A DNA stretch of 64,000 bases from positions 27,149,753 to 27,213,752 of the forward strand of contig CP141149.1 of the NCBI GenBank assembly GCA_035235625.1. The letters are read 5' to 3'. This document shows, piece after piece, positions 22,524 to 36,496 of this stretch. Both the position numbers and the translations under genes were made by a program. The notes beneath the pieces are model-generated. The model made no database searches. It saw only the letters and a program-made list of their open reading frames with translations, and was not told where the DNA came from. This DNA is from Saururus chinensis (Eukaryota > Streptophyta > Magnoliopsida > Piperales > Saururaceae). The stretch's first letter is position 1. Each line of letters starts with the position of its first letter.

Positions 22524-22853
22524 CGGGTAATTTATGATTTCTATGATAAAAATCTCTATCTTCCTCACTTTATTAAGTTCTAAAGTAATTAGGACTATAT
22601 AATCTATATGTGGTTACAAAGTTATACTTATTGAATAAATTATTGTAATACTTTAGATATCTTGAATTCTAAATTAATTTAGCTTCATAAATAAGACTTC
22701 AGAAATCATATTTTTAGTATATTAGTGGTAATTAATGACTTTTATAACTAAAATTTTAGCCCTTTTTTTACTTTAATAATAATATAAATTAGGTGTAATT
22801 TAGGGTTTTGATGGCAAAATCTTTACCCTCCTTATTTTTATAAGTTTTAAACC
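22310..22853. repeat. Diverged tandem-repeat DNA, left part
   Basis: AT-rich sequence with diverged copies of the same phrases found at 27542-28445: ggttacaaagttatacttat, ttgaattctaaattaattta, and a block resembling ccccattttactttaataat. It is interrupted on the right by the solo LTR insertion at 22854. The same 5 bp (aaacc) occurs at both edges, so the two parts were one array before the insertion. Confidence 0.65.
22473..22521. repeat. (TA)n microsatellite
   Basis: About 49 bp of uninterrupted TA dinucleotides within the diverged tandem-repeat region. Confidence 0.95.
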
Positions 22854-23550
22854 TATTGCGCCCTGGGATTTTGGAAGCATATAATTTTTTTTTTCATAAA
22901 GATATCTGTAACGACCCGTTTTTCGGTTACGCTTAACCCGGGAGGGTTAAGGGTAATTCGGTAATTTGAGATTAATATTAAGGGTTTTCATTAGATGAAA
23001 TACCCGTTGCCAGGTAGAGCTTGGCATAACGAGCGTAACAATTCGAAGAACGCGCAAAACAGAGGTCGGGACCAGAAATTATGATATTTGAGAAATGTGC
23101 AATATAGGTGGAACCCACTTGGAAATAGTGTGTTTTGCTGCTTTAAGTGGGTTTGTATCGAAGGGCTCGACGATACGAGTCCAACGGTACCTAGAATGCG
23201 CGAATCCGATTCTGGGGTAGAAAGATACGCGCGTTTGTAATTTTAAGTATAAAAATAAAAAAGAAAAAATGGAAAAATATGGGTGAGCCGGCGTGTGGCG
23301 CGCGACTGGCGCGCGCCGCAGCATGAGGCAGCACGGCGCAACATAACGCGCACCTGCGTTACCGCGGGTGCCGCGGTTCCGTGAGGGTTGCGGGTTCGCG
23401 CGCGGTCGCAACCAGCATAACGCGCGGGCACGACCTGTGCGCATTTTCGGTGGGCGCCACCGGTTTTGGCGGCGCGGTGCCGCGGTTTCGGCAGCTCAAG
23501 GGCTATTTAAACCCCCATTTCGCTCCATTTTGAAACGGGAACCTCTTTTC

Positions 23551-24060
23551 CTCTGTTTCTGACCGTTCTGAGGCCGATTAAGGCCATTTAAGACCCGTTT
23601 CCCACTAAATCAAGCATGCTCTACGCAATGGAGTGGTCCTTTCTTCGAGTTGGAGTCCGTATAAGGAAAAAAACTCCCCAAGACAAGAGGAGGTTCTGCC
23701 CGCTACCTTCGAGCATCAATCGCCTTTGTTTTCTATGTTTCTAGCCATCCTAACTCCGATTTAGTCAATTTAAGAGGCATTCTTGACTAAATCGAGTATG
23801 TTCTACGCGATGGAGGGTTCCGTTTTCTGAGTTAGCAATCGTATGAAGAGGAAACGCCCCAAGACAAGGAGAGGTTCTACCCGTACCGACCAACTTTGTT
23901 TTCTCTGTTTCTGGCTATCCCAACTCCGATTTAGTCGATTCAAGAGCCGTTCTTGACTAAATCGAAGGTGTTCTACGCAATGGTGGGTTCCATTTTATGA
24001 GCTGACAATCTTATAAGGAGGAAATGCCCCGAGATTAAGCAAGGCCCTGCCCGAACACCG
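23551..24060 (+). repeat. 180-bp tandem repeat inside LTR A
   Basis: Three units with an exact 180-bp register. The phrase ctctgtttct or a close variant starts at about 23551, 23731 and 23911, each followed by an aactccgatttagt-like block, gactaaatcga, ttctacgcaatgg and ccccaagacaag-like blocks. The last unit is shorter. LTR C contains the same units in reverse orientation at about 35560-35960. Confidence 0.9.
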
Positions 24061-24180
24061 AAATAAGAAAAAGACACCCGAAGTAAGACGAGGTTCTATC
24101 CGTAGATACCGATACTATATGGGTTATGATAGAAGTAAGCATTTCTGATCTTCCATACAGCATGTGCTAAGTTATGATGT

Positions 24181-24614
24181 GTGTTATGCTATGATTTATA
24201 TATGTCATGTTATGTGCCTATATACTATGCTATGTACCTATATACTATGCTACGTGCCTATATGTCATGCTATGTGCCTATATACTATGCTATGTACCTA
24301 TATGCCATGTTATGTGCCTATATACTATGTTATGTACCTATATGCCATGCTATGTGCCTATATGCCATGCTATGTGCCTATATCCTATGCTATGTGCCTA
24401 TATGTCATGCTATGTGCCTATATACTATGCTATGTGCCTATATGTCATGCTATGTGCCTATATATTATGCTATGTACCTATATGTCATGCTATGTGCCTA
24501 TATACTATGCTATGTGCCTATATGTCATGCTATGTGCCTATATACTATGCTATGTGCCTATATGCCATGTTATGTACCTATATACTATGCTATGTGCCTA
24601 GATGCCATGATGTA
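24181..24614 (+). repeat. 20-bp minisatellite inside LTR A
   Basis: About 21 copies of a 20-bp unit of the form tgctatgtRcctatatRYYa, in perfect 20-bp register. Because 20 is not a multiple of three and no stop arises, all three plus frames stay open and read the same cycling peptide (MLCAYILCYVPI...). These are not genes. The same array, inverted, is in LTR C. Confidence 0.97.
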
Positions 24615-25616
24615 TACTTATATGACGTGTGTGGTCTCGCTCTAGGGTAGAGCGAGACGTGTAATTTGTGTTCTCGGTCTCGGCTCAGTAATAAAGCGAG
24701 ATGTGTATTGTAGTTTTGATCCCGCTCGGTGGTAGAGTGAGATGTACGTTTTTGGTTTATTGATTTCTGCTTGACTCTGATATATGACGAGTTTTTGTAC
24801 ACTCCGATTAAATATTCGGAGATATATATTTTATACGTATGATTTTGTGATACTTGTTATATGTAGTAGCCATTAGGCAGAACTACGTTCGGATCCGATT
24901 GTATTGGAATAATATCCAATACGTACGTAGGCAACCAACGGCAAGGCAACGTTGGCCCGATCCAAATCATTATAATAATATGTTTTATTCTATTTTACAC
25001 GCGACGAACTATGAAGCTTTGTCGTGTGTACAACCTAAGTCTACGTACGAGGAAGCCTTAAAGCTCCGTAGTGCGTAGACGAATGTTGTACCTCTCGCAC
25101 TCAGACGATGATTCCTGGCTTAAGGAAAGAGAAGATTTCCTATTAGTGATTTTGTGGGCCCGGCTTGGGTCGAGTCGTTACAATATCGGAGTTTACCCAG
25201 GCCCGCGACAGGAGCCGCTCGCTTTATGGGATAATATAATAATAATTTCCCCAGGAACCACAGTCCATGTACAAACACACAAGAGAAAAATAATGAGAGT
25301 TCTTACTCATTTCGGTGTGGTTGAAATCTTTGAAATCACATCGATAAAACTCGGAGTAGGCCCTTCTATCCGTATACTAAGCTTCATCGAGTCCTGCAAA
25401 GTTTGGGGGTGGTGAGTATTTTAAAATACTTAGTAGGGGAGTTTATACAATCAAGCATTAATAAACACATGGCAGTTTTACATCACATATCATATATAAT
25501 ATTTTTCAATGAAAACAGGGTGTGCCTTTCACCCAAAACTACCCCTAGAGCTTCTTCCTACGTATCGAAGATGCTACTAGGGTTTGCAAGCTCTCACAAA
25601 TCGCTACCAATGTCTT

Positions 25617-25618
<2 letters not shown>

Positions 25619-25682
<64 letters not shown>
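25619..25682. repeat. (TA)n microsatellite
   Basis: About 64 bp of TA dinucleotides inside solo LTR B. It accounts for a spurious IYIYIY reading frame there. Confidence 0.95.
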
Positions 25683-25686
<4 letters not shown>

Positions 25687-27541
25687 GAATTTGTTGCGGG
25701 TACAAAGCAACAACCTCTTACTTCTCCATAGATCATCTCAAAATATTTCGTGCTTGTGGATATAAGAGCCATCTGTGCTCATGGGGCGCCGGGATCTAAA
25801 GAATAGAGAGTTTTCCCATGATAGTCTCTACCCTAGTGCGTGTAGCCTTGATAGTTGCCCTCCGTTAGGGGCAAATTAGGGGTCTTGCCCTTCGTTAGGG
25901 GCTCACCAGGCTAAAATAGGTATCGTGCATCCGATTTCGAACCGGATTAATTGTGTCCTCATCTAGTCAACAGAGCTCTATCAGGGCGCCCAACAATAGC
26001 TCTCGACAACCAAAACACTCACGAGTCCCAGACTCGTAGTCTTGACTCTTGAGTCCCAGACTCATAACCTTGAGTCCCAGACTCAATTGAAATATCCTAG
26101 AGTTCCCATACTCCAAAAAGTTGTTGTTTTCTTTTAAAACATTCTATCCCAATGTTTATCCTTTTGAAAACCCTAGCTCCGCCTCTACAAGTCATGGGAG
26201 CATCACTATCAACGACTACAAAGGCAAGGTTGGTCGCTCATTCCAATGAGACAGTTACCCCTTTTTTGTCTCGCCTTAGTGACTCAATCACCATGCTTAT
26301 ACGTCTTTTCAAAATAATCTTGAGTATCCTCCTTTCAACAAGGACGATTCCTCTAAAACCATTTTTCAAATATAATATATTCATTCGCAATGAAAACAGT
26401 GGTGAAGCTAGTTTGTCGCCATCTCACAAGCTCCATCGTGTATAATTTATATCAAAATCCACGGATAAACATTCGATCAAACTATTCTCTATGAGGCAAT
26501 TATAATGCATGTAGTATAAAACATATTCGCTTCCAGTGGCAAATCATTCGACAAATCATATACATAACAATAATATATAAATCATATTCTATCTCAATGA
26601 TTAACCATTCGACAGGTCAAATATATATGCAGAAATCATAAATCATAACTTGAAAGTAATCTCTAATGCATAACATGCGAGAGTTATATAAATAATAAGT
26701 TAAAAGCACAACCAAATATTATAATCATGCCATAGAAAAGAATAAAAGCCCCTACCTCGCTTTTCGTGCAAGTTTGAAATCGATAAATTGAACACCACGA
26801 AATTAAATGTCCACTTCTGGGGTTTTGGAGGTCTTCAACAAAGAAAATAACCCAGCCACAATGTCTGGCACGCTCGATTTAGGTAAGAATGCCTCTTAAA
26901 CGGCTCAAATCGGACTTAAAACGAGTGAGAAACGAAGAACAAAAGTTTCTGAACGTGGGAGAGAAATGAGAAAACGTGGGAGAGTCTCCCTTTCCCCCAA
27001 ACTGGATGATGTAGATGTTATTTATAGAAAAACTGGATAGATGTGAGGTTAACACGTGTCAATTCTATCTGCTTGCATAAACAATCCTATCCACTTGCAT
27101 CATCAATCCTATCTGCTTCGTCAGCAATCTTATCCACTGCGTTGTCGATCCTATCCAGAATGATATTATTTTATTCAAATAATATCCTGACCTCAAAACG
27201 CGATAACTTCCAACCTTGACATTGGGATCGCATGTTCTTGTTACCGATGAACTCATGTCGATGAGCCCTTTGAAAATAAGACCACACATGGGTAGGTTAT
27301 CTCGTACTTTTAAAGTGGGTCCCGCCTATATTGCACATTTCTCGAGGTCATAACTTTCGCTCTCGATCTCTGTTTTGTGCATTCTTGGGTTCGTTACGCT
27401 CGTCTCACCGAGCTCTATCAACCCTTATAAAAACTTTCTAAATATCTATTTTTAAATAATTTAAAATAATTAAAAAAACTCATAAAATAGTTTTATTAGA
27501 GGCAAGAACTCATACCGAAAATTCGCGGTCGTTACAAAACC

Positions 27542-28445
<904 letters not shown>

Positions 28446-29360
28446 ACTTTAATAATAGTATAGATAGATATAAATATCTTATCAAACACAAAGCAGCAAA
28501 ACCAAACTTTATAGTGTCACATAAAATTGGGACCAATGGGGTAAAAACAAGCTGCATTGGGAAGCTTAAACAACCCTTATGAATTTTGTAAATTATATTT
28601 TTATATAAAATATACATAAAGTAAACTAAGCAGCCATAGATTTTTGTCAAATTTGTTATATTTAAATTATATATTTTTAATATAAATATAAATTGGTATG
28701 TAATATGATGATATTTTAGTAAAATTATTTACTTTTTTTCGTGGTTGACACATGTTAACTTAATACCGAATACTATCTCTCGTGAGCCTATTTTTAAATT
28801 ATGTTGATTTTAACTTTACTATTTTCTTCCCACGTGAGTATGTTTTCTCTTTTTTTTTCTATTGTGTGGATTCAACTTTTTATACAAAATTATAAGTTGA
28901 AGCTTCATCAATTTATGTTCAAAGGGGGTCAAGATCAATTTGTGTACATATGAGTAACTTTGGATTAATACATAATTATAAAACAATGCTTAATGTGCCC
29001 TAACAAAAGCCAACACAAATGTACATATTTAGAGTATAAAAAGAAACTTGTCAAAAACTCCAAAAGCATAGATCCTCAAATATTGACATGATATCTCCAT
29101 TAAAATTCATCATTGGGTTCACACTTACAACATCTAGAGGTGGGTGAGTATATTTATATTCAATTGATATAAATAAATTATACTAGTATGTTATACTATA
29201 AATCAAACGTGCATAAAATATTTTTTCATATGTTTATTAATATTCGAAAGCATAACGCCTGAGATTTTTCAACATATTTTCTTAAAATTTATGATTTTTT
29301 TTCAACATAACAACTATAAATTGGCAAAAATGACAAAATACAAAACCTGCGAAAGTAGTT

Positions 29361-29500
29361 TTATAATTTAAAACAAGACACACCAATTTTTCCCTTACAA
29401 AATTTCCTTTTTAATCAAACTTCATCCAACTTATAATTTAAAAAAGCACACATCAATGTTTCCTTTACAAAATTTCCTTTTTAATCAAACATTGTTTGGT
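29361..29500. repeat. 70-bp tandem duplication
   Basis: The block beginning ttataatttaaaa at 29361 recurs at 29431. The two units share acacatcaatttttcc-like and acaaaatttcctttttaatc blocks and differ at a few positions. Confidence 0.85.
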
Positions 29501-29959
29501 CAAACCAAATATTCTTAGGTGCTACTAAAAAATAAACATATGAAAGAAATTACCATGATCATAAACTTTAAATATAAATCTCTGGTGGGCATCCCTAAGT
29601 ACAAGTCTAATAAACAGTCCACAATCTAATTCAAATTACAAGTCCAGAAAATATAAACACTTAAATTCTCATCTCACCCAATACATTAGATCATGGTACA
29701 AATAAAGACTCGTGGCAAGTCAAAGGTATACTTGAACCCATGGAATTAATCCACCTACAGAAATAAATGTCCCTCTTTAGGAGCTCTATTTGAAAAAGTT
29801 GCAAAAGCCTCCCGAATATCGGGGCTAAAAAAATATAAAAAATGAGTATTTTCTAAATAGTGAACTTTGTAAGTCCATACGTAGATGTGTTTATGCATTC
29901 AACTATGAAACATAAAGCATACAAATCACCACATAGTCGCATACACATACAATCATGCC

Positions 29960-30125
29960 AAATATTATTACACTTACAATTTTACTCAAAACATTATTAC
30001 AATCCTACTTGTACCATCTTACTCAAATTCTTACTCTTACAATCTCACTCAAAACATATGTTTACAGTCTTGCTTAGAAACATATGCTTATAGTCTTAAT
30101 CAGAACATACTCTTACAATTTTTTT
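29960..30125. repeat. Diverged short repeats
   Basis: Repeated variants of cttacaatctyactcaaaacata, about 30 bp apart, form a loose array. Divergence is high and unit edges are unclear. Confidence 0.45.
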
Positions 30126-33100
30126 CATAATCTTACACTTGCTCAAAAATATACATATTCACTCATATAATAATATACATACTATCGACCATTAAAACTT
30201 ATTACAATTTATAAGCTTCAACTTCGAAATTGAAAGAAATGTCATTGGGGCATTATCTTAACTTATGAGGAGTAAATAGACGCCATGAACTTTTTTGAAA
30301 GGAAGACACACTTATTTGAGCATGCAAACTCCCCCACTCTAGAGGCCATACAATGCCAAATAAGGGTGGAATCATACAATGCTTACTAAAGGTATAAACA
30401 TATAACACTCTCAATAGACATCAAATGTTTAGGCTTAATATAGTAAATAGACAAAATAGAAAACATATATCGCTCTCAACAGAGCATTAGATGTCTGTGC
30501 TTAGATACAATACATAGACAACATCCCGCAAGGATAAACACTATGGAAAAAAATAAGAAATGCTTAGCCGACTCTTTATCATTTAACTCAAACATAGAAC
30601 TTTATCCTTCAAAATCCTCAGGTCTCAAACTTACAATGATATTATAGCAGTTTTACTTATAATTTAATTTTGAATTAAGTTATGAAGGTACAATTATACC
30701 ATAAAAACTCTCAGTTTACAGTCTTCCACTTATCAATATGAAGTTAAGCTTGTGTTGAAATCATAGTTTGTCAAGGCAACAAACTTCACTTAGCCGTTCA
30801 ACTCACAACATAACTCACCATACACCAAATTCTTTCATATTCTTACAGTCTCTACTATCTACCTTATGACTAAAACATCTTACTCATATGTCATCAAACT
30901 AAGCTCCTTTGAGCCAACCCCACTTATCACCTTCTTACTTATACCACACGTATTTTGCTTACTTTCCACTTTATAATATATACATTATACAATTATGCAA
31001 CACTTTTAATATATGACAATTCCTCATAAGGCTCCAAACCTATGTTTTCTTACTAACTGAATCCCCAACATATGCTCCAAACCAAATCAATCCATTTCAA
31101 TCTTCGCCTGTCGAACTTACATCATTCATCTTTCATTATATGGTTGTCAATCTACAACAAATCCATACCAAACCCTATGTCACTTTTTACCATCCATCAC
31201 CCATACATTTGCCCACACACACAAGCATATCCTTCATGCAGGCATATAACCATCATACATACATATGTCTGTCACATATGCATAACATACACATAATTTC
31301 ACACATAGCTTACTAACATACTCGCTAGTCATCGCTAGCATATACATAATTCACATGCATCAAACATCTTTTTAGCTCACATGCATGTCATATATATTTT
31401 TAAACATACCATATAATCATGCTTACATGTAAATCATGTAATCAGATCATTATTTAGTATCAAAAGCATCGAATCATACAATCATAGCATGCTGCTAAAT
31501 ATTTACAACATGCTATAATGAAATTACAAGTTCAAAGCTCCTCTACATCATAATCTATGACATTTGATGGTGAGCACACAATGGTGGTAGCGTCAGCTGC
31601 GGAGTTGGCAACCAAATGCATTTTGAAGTTGAGCGAGTTGTTGTCCCAAGGTTTATGGAGTGTCGAAAGTAATCACTACAAGACCGGGTAACAAAAGTCT
31701 ATGCGGTAAAATATGTGATCCATGACAGTGCACTAATGGAAGTTGGGAAAGGGTTGTTCCAATGAAATAGTAAGTGCAATCGAATCGAAGGTAAACTAAA
31801 TAGAAGATGCCAGTAGCTAAAAAGCACTAAAAAGATAGTGAGAAGCCAAAATCAGTCATGGATAGCACCCAATGACAGTTATTTCATCATCAACTATGGC
31901 CCACATAAGGGGCAGAGGGTATGGGGCGTCACTTGAGGACAGAGGACAGAGGAAAGGTGGAGGGGGGCTTTGGTGGTCAAATCAATTGGTGGCAGAGCTA
32001 TCCGTTGGTCAGGCAGTCAAAAGCAGCGCTTAAACCCTAAACAACATGTGTCGCTAAATTCACACACAACCAAAGTGGAGGGGGACATGGTTGGATAGAG
32101 GTTGCCCAAGGCCCAAAAGGCGACAATTCTAAGGCCCTAGTGGTGGCCAACAAAGACCACAACATTACCAATTACCACCCACAACCAAAACCAATGGTGC
32201 GGGAGGCTGTGTATCTCGTACGATCAAGGGCGGAGGGGTAGGAGCGGCTCCGTGGTCGATGGGAGCAACCCTAGCCCTAGCCATGCTCACACAGGCAGAG
32301 AAAAGGCCAACTTGCCTAAGTCGACCACCAATGGTAGCATCGAACAACGAACATCGCCTCTAGCTCAAAACTGAACAAAATGGGGTGGTTTGGGTCGTAC
32401 CGAGAAAAAAATAGCTGGGGAGGGCAGAGGAGGTTCAGTAGGCTGGGAGAGAGCTGGAAGGGGTTTGCTACCACTAGACCAAGACAAGCTGAGTAGAGCT
32501 GATTTGGAGGTCAGAAGCACACTGGCAATTAAAAAATGAATTCGATAATGAGAAAAAAATGAGGAAAAGACTGGCACCTTGTGGAGAAGCGAGGAGAGGT
32601 TGCGGCAGCTTTGTCCAGCACCTCTGGAGTCCTAGCAGCTAGACGAAGATAAGTCCAATGGAGAGTAGCTATAACAGGTGGTGAAAAGCTCTTTGATGGC
32701 CCAACACTAATGAAAGATGGTGAAAATCGAGGGAAAACAATAGTAGCTCGTGGAGGAGCAAAGAGGGAATGACATTGGTCCTAGCCGATACCATTGGACC
32801 CGTGCCAGCAAGGCAAAGTGGATTTTGACAAGAAGTGGCAAAATCCGATAATGGAGGACGCACAACAGAGGGTTCAGATTCTCTCTTGGTTTCTCTCTTG
32901 TTCTTTCTAGACATTTTCGAAACTTCTGGAACTCAATAGTGTCCGGAAGCCATGACCTGTCCCTATTTTTTTTTCTTTTTTTCCTTTCTTACATGTCATT
33001 CCACATTTTTATGTGTCGCTCCACTTACTTATGGGTCATTTTACTTCCTTGCGCATTGGTTACTAACATCTTATGCATAGTGTAACCAAAATTTGCACCG

Positions 33101-33558
33101 AAAGCATCTATGTCATGTTGAAGCCCAACAATCGTAATTAAGCCCTACACCCGATTCTACGGGTATAAATACCATGTCAAATATGCAAAGATAAATACAT
33201 AGAAGCGTCTCATTTTCCCATTAAAAATTATAAGAAAAATAGCAAAAAAATCATAGAAAAATCTGAGACATCATAGAAAATTGACTTGAAATAACTAAAA
33301 CTATTATTGCCAACTCACGCAAAATCTGAAAGTAATTCATTTATGAAAATTTGGATAAATTATTTATTTACATAATTTGATAAATCAAATAAATTATTTA
33401 ATCACAAAATTTGATAAATCAGATAAATCGTTCAATCAGAAAATCCGATAAATTATTCCCAAAATTGAATAAATAATTTATTCACATAATATCGTCAATA
33501 CCGAAATAATATACACTCTTGCTTGTGGGGCAATGAGATAAAAAATAATTTTTCTATG

Positions 33559-33617
33559 ATATCTCAATTTATGAGTGCATCATATATCTCAATTTATGAG
33601 TGCATAAATTGAGATAT
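33559..33617. repeat. Direct repeat plus perfect hairpin
   Basis: A 22-bp direct repeat (33559-33580 and 33584-33605) begins atatctcaatttat. The second copy runs into its own inverse, ataaattgagatat (33604-33617). This gives a perfect 14-bp stem with a 6-nt loop. Confidence 0.85.
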
Positions 33618-34540
33618 ATGCCTCAATAGACGGTCTCTAAAAATAATGTTGATAGTTATTGATTCATGTATCAAAGAACTATTTTTCAATTTCGATCATC
33701 CAAAACATCCAAAATAACATTTTGATGATATGATAATATTCAAGAGTTTGTATTATGATAAAATCATATGAAGAAGTAACAAAGTGCTATTGTCACGACA
33801 TTATTGCAATCCTTAATAGTACCCAATTTAAAATAAATTTTTATTTATGACATGAACGAATAATAAAAATAAATGGCCTAGTCCTAATATGGAATTAAAA
33901 GTTAAGACTACCTATCCTTACACCATCGGAATTTTTTGTAGTAGATAAAATCTACCCTTTTTTTTTTGAATGTTCTCCTTTTAAGGCTTGGAAGTGATTG
34001 GCAGCGCCTCACCACAAAAAAATGTACTATTAGAGACACAAAGACAAGTGTCGCTAAAAACTACTAATTACGATACATAAAAAAGCATCGCAAAAAATTT
34101 CACTATTAGCGACGCTTTATATTAAGCATCCATAATAGTCATATATTAGTGACACATAATATAAAGCGTCACTAATACTAATCATGTTAGTGATGCTTTA
34201 TATTATGCATCGCTAATAGTTTTAACAATAGTGACGCTTGTGAAAAAGCGTCGCTAATAGTTATAAATTTTAAATAAAAAATTAAAAATTTAGAACTTAT
34301 AGCGATGCTTGTATGCAAGCGTAACTAATATCTGTATTAATTAATTTTATTTAATAAATATTAAATAAAAAATTTGAATATAATATATTTTCTTTAGTAT
34401 TGAATATTTGTATAAATAATAAATAAATATTAAATTTTTAATAAAAGGCAATGTCAATAATAGATTAAACTTTAACTATTTAAATATAATATATTCTATT
34501 CTTAAATTTTTTTATTAATTTAAAATATAATTTATAATAA

Positions 34541-34696
34541 AAGAGAGAGAGTGAGAGGAGAGAGATAAATGAGGGAGGGAGAGAGGGGAAGAGAGAGAGA
34601 CAGGAAAGAGAGAGAGAGGGGGGGAGGAGAGAGGAGGGAGGAGAGGAAGAGAGAGGAGAGAGATAGAGATGAAGAGAGAGAGAGAGGAGTGAGAGA
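34541..34696 (+). repeat. Purine (GA) tract, CACTA interior, left of LTR C
   Basis: About 155 bp almost purely of A and G on the plus strand (gagag, ggaga and aggag variants). LTR C inserted at its right edge, and the tract resumes at 36497. Confidence 0.95.
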
Positions 34697-36496
34697 CGTA
34701 ACGACCCGACCCGAGCCGGGCCCACAAAATCACTAATAGGAAATTTCTCTTTCCTTGAGCCAGGAATCATCGTCTGAGTGCGAGAGGTACAACGTTCGTC
34801 TACGCACTATGGAGCTTTAAGGCTTCCTCATACGTAGACTTAGGTTGTAACGAACACGTACACACGACGAAGCTTCATAGTTCGTCGCGTGTAAAACAGA
34901 ATAAAACATATTGTTATAATGATTTGGATCGGGCCAACGTTGCCTTGCCGTTGGTTGCCTACGTACGTATTGGATATTATCCCAATACGATCGGATCCGA
35001 ACGTAGTTCTGCCTAATGGCTACTACATACTACAAACATCACAAAATCATACGTATAAAATACATATCTCCGAATATTTAATCGGAGTATACAAACACTC
35101 ATCATAAATCGGAGTCAAGCGGAAGTTAAATAAATTAACGGAATCGTACATCTCGCTCTACCACAGAGCGGGATCAAAATCTCATATACGTATCTCGCTC
35201 TATCACTGAGCCGAGACCGAGAACACAAATTACACGTCTCGCTCTACCCTAGAGCGAGACCACACATGTCATATAAGTATACAACATGGCATCTAGGTAC
35301 ATAGCATGGCATATAGGTACATAGCATGACATATAGGTACATAGCATGACATATAGGCACTTAGCATGGCATATAGGTACATAGCATAATATATAGGCAC
35401 ATAGCATGACATATAGGCACATAGCATGACATATAGGTACATAGCATAATATATAGGCACATAGCATGACATATAGGTACATAGCATAGTATATCGGCAC
35501 ATAGCATGGCATATAGGCACATATAGGTACATAGCATAGTATATCCTTATAAGATTGTCAACTCAGAAAATGGAACCCACCATCACGTAGAACACCTTCG
35601 ATTTAGTCAAGAACGGCTCTTGAATCGACTAAATCGGAGTTGGGATGACCAGAAACAGAGAAAACAAAGTTGGTCGGTACGGGTAGAACCTCTCCTTATC
35701 TTGGGGCGTTTCCTCTTTATACGATTGCTAACTCAGAAAACGGAACCCTCCATCGCATAGAACATACTCGATTTAGTCAAGAACGCCTCTTGAATTGACT
35801 AAATCGGAGTTGGGATGGCCAGAAACAGAGAAAACGAAGTTCGTCGGTGCATGAAGATAACGGGCAGGACCTCCTCTTGTCTTGGGACGTTTCCTCATCA
35901 TACGGTCTCCAACTCGAAGAACGGACAGCTTCATTGCATAGAGCATACTCGATTTAGTAGGTAACGCGCGGCTCGCGCCCGCGCGTTACGTGGGTCGCGC
36001 TCGGGCCACAGAAACGCCGCGCCCGCGTTACCGCGGGTGTGCGCGGTTTCGCGGCCGCGCGCCAGCTCGCGCCAAAAATGCGCCGTGGTGCGCCCCAAAA
36101 ATGCTCCGCGGCGCGCGCCGCGCGCCATTTCTCTTTTTTTTATTTTTATTTTTAAATCCAAAACTTCAAACGCGCGTATCTTCCTACCCCGGAATCGGAT
36201 TCGCGCGTTCTAGGTACCGTTGGACTCGTATCATCGAGCCCTTCGATACAAACCTACTTAAAGCAGCAAAACACACTATTTCCAAGTGGGTCCCACCTAT
36301 ATTGCACGTTTCCTGAGGTCATTACTTCCGGTTCTAACCTCCGTTTCGCGCGTTCTTTGAATCGTTAAGCTCATTATGCCAAGCTCTAACTGGCTACGAG
36401 TATTTCATCTAATGAAAACCCTTAATATTAATCTCAAAATACCGATTTACCCTTAACCCTCCCGGGTTAAGCGTAACCGAAAAATGGGTCGTTACA
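34697..36496 (-). mobile_element. Solo LTR C, minus strand, nested in the CACTA element
   Basis: An 1800-bp inverted relative of LTR A. On the minus strand it begins TGTAACGACCCATTTTTCGG and ends GGGTCGTTACG. It is flanked by agaga at 34692-34696 and 36497-36501, a 5-bp duplication, though in GA-rich DNA this could arise by chance. It shares with A the GC-rich block, the 180-bp units and the 20-bp minisatellite. It is shorter mainly because its minisatellite has fewer units. No internal retrotransposon genes. Confidence 0.9.
35282..35546 (-). repeat. 20-bp minisatellite inside LTR C
   Basis: About 13 copies of the inverted counterpart of the array in LTR A (plus strand: ggcacatagcatgacatata-type units). 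All frames are open for the same arithmetic reason. The reading frames on the minus strand here are artefacts. Confidence 0.95.

Larger units (their letters stand above)
22907..25182 (+). mobile_element. Solo LTR A, nested in LTR B
   Basis: A 2276-bp segment starting TGTAACGACCCG and ending GTCGTTACA, flanked by a perfect 5-bp target duplication, atatc, at 22902-22906 and 25183-25187. TG...CA ends plus a 5-bp duplication and no internal retrotransposon genes identify a solo LTR. A plausible TATA box (CTATTTAAAC) lies near 23503. It holds a GC-rich block at 23280-23490, a 180-bp tandem repeat at 23551-24060 and a 20-bp minisatellite at 24181-24614. LTR C at 34697 is a close relative. The superfamily (Gypsy or Copia) cannot be told from an LTR alone. 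Confidence 0.9.
22854..27536 (-). mobile_element. Solo LTR B, minus strand, interrupted by solo LTR A
   Basis: On the minus strand it starts TGTAACGACC at 27536 and ends near CAGGGCGCAATA at 22854, with perfect 5-bp target duplications aaacc at 22849-22853 and 27537-27541. Without the nested LTR A it is about 2.4 kb. It shares internal blocks with LTRs A and C, for example AATGTGCAATATAGG. A likely minus-strand TATA box (CTATAAATAA) lies at 27019-27028. There is no gag or pol sequence and no second LTR, so it is a solo LTR. The terminal CA has become TA, which fits an older copy. A (TA)n tract at 25619-25682 lies inside it. Confidence 0.85.
28446..34006. other. AT-rich intergenic stretch with a GC-richer block
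   Basis: No gene can be supported. 28446-31550 is AT-rich with small local repeats. 31550-32960 is richer in GC and open in several frames, but none shows a known domain, and composition alone explains them. It may be old TE or LTR sequence. 33100-34006 is AT-rich again, with a diverged ~42-bp repeat around 33340-33480. Confidence 0.5.

Noticed and set aside
24181..24614. CRISPR-like regular repeats
   Set aside because: The units abut with no unique spacers, and the context is a plant LTR.
24164..24650. Three overlapping long plus-strand frames (MLCAYILCYVPI repeats)
   Set aside because: Produced by a stop-free 20-bp minisatellite; the same peptide in every frame is an arithmetic effect. 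The inverted copy at 35249-35532 is explained the same way.
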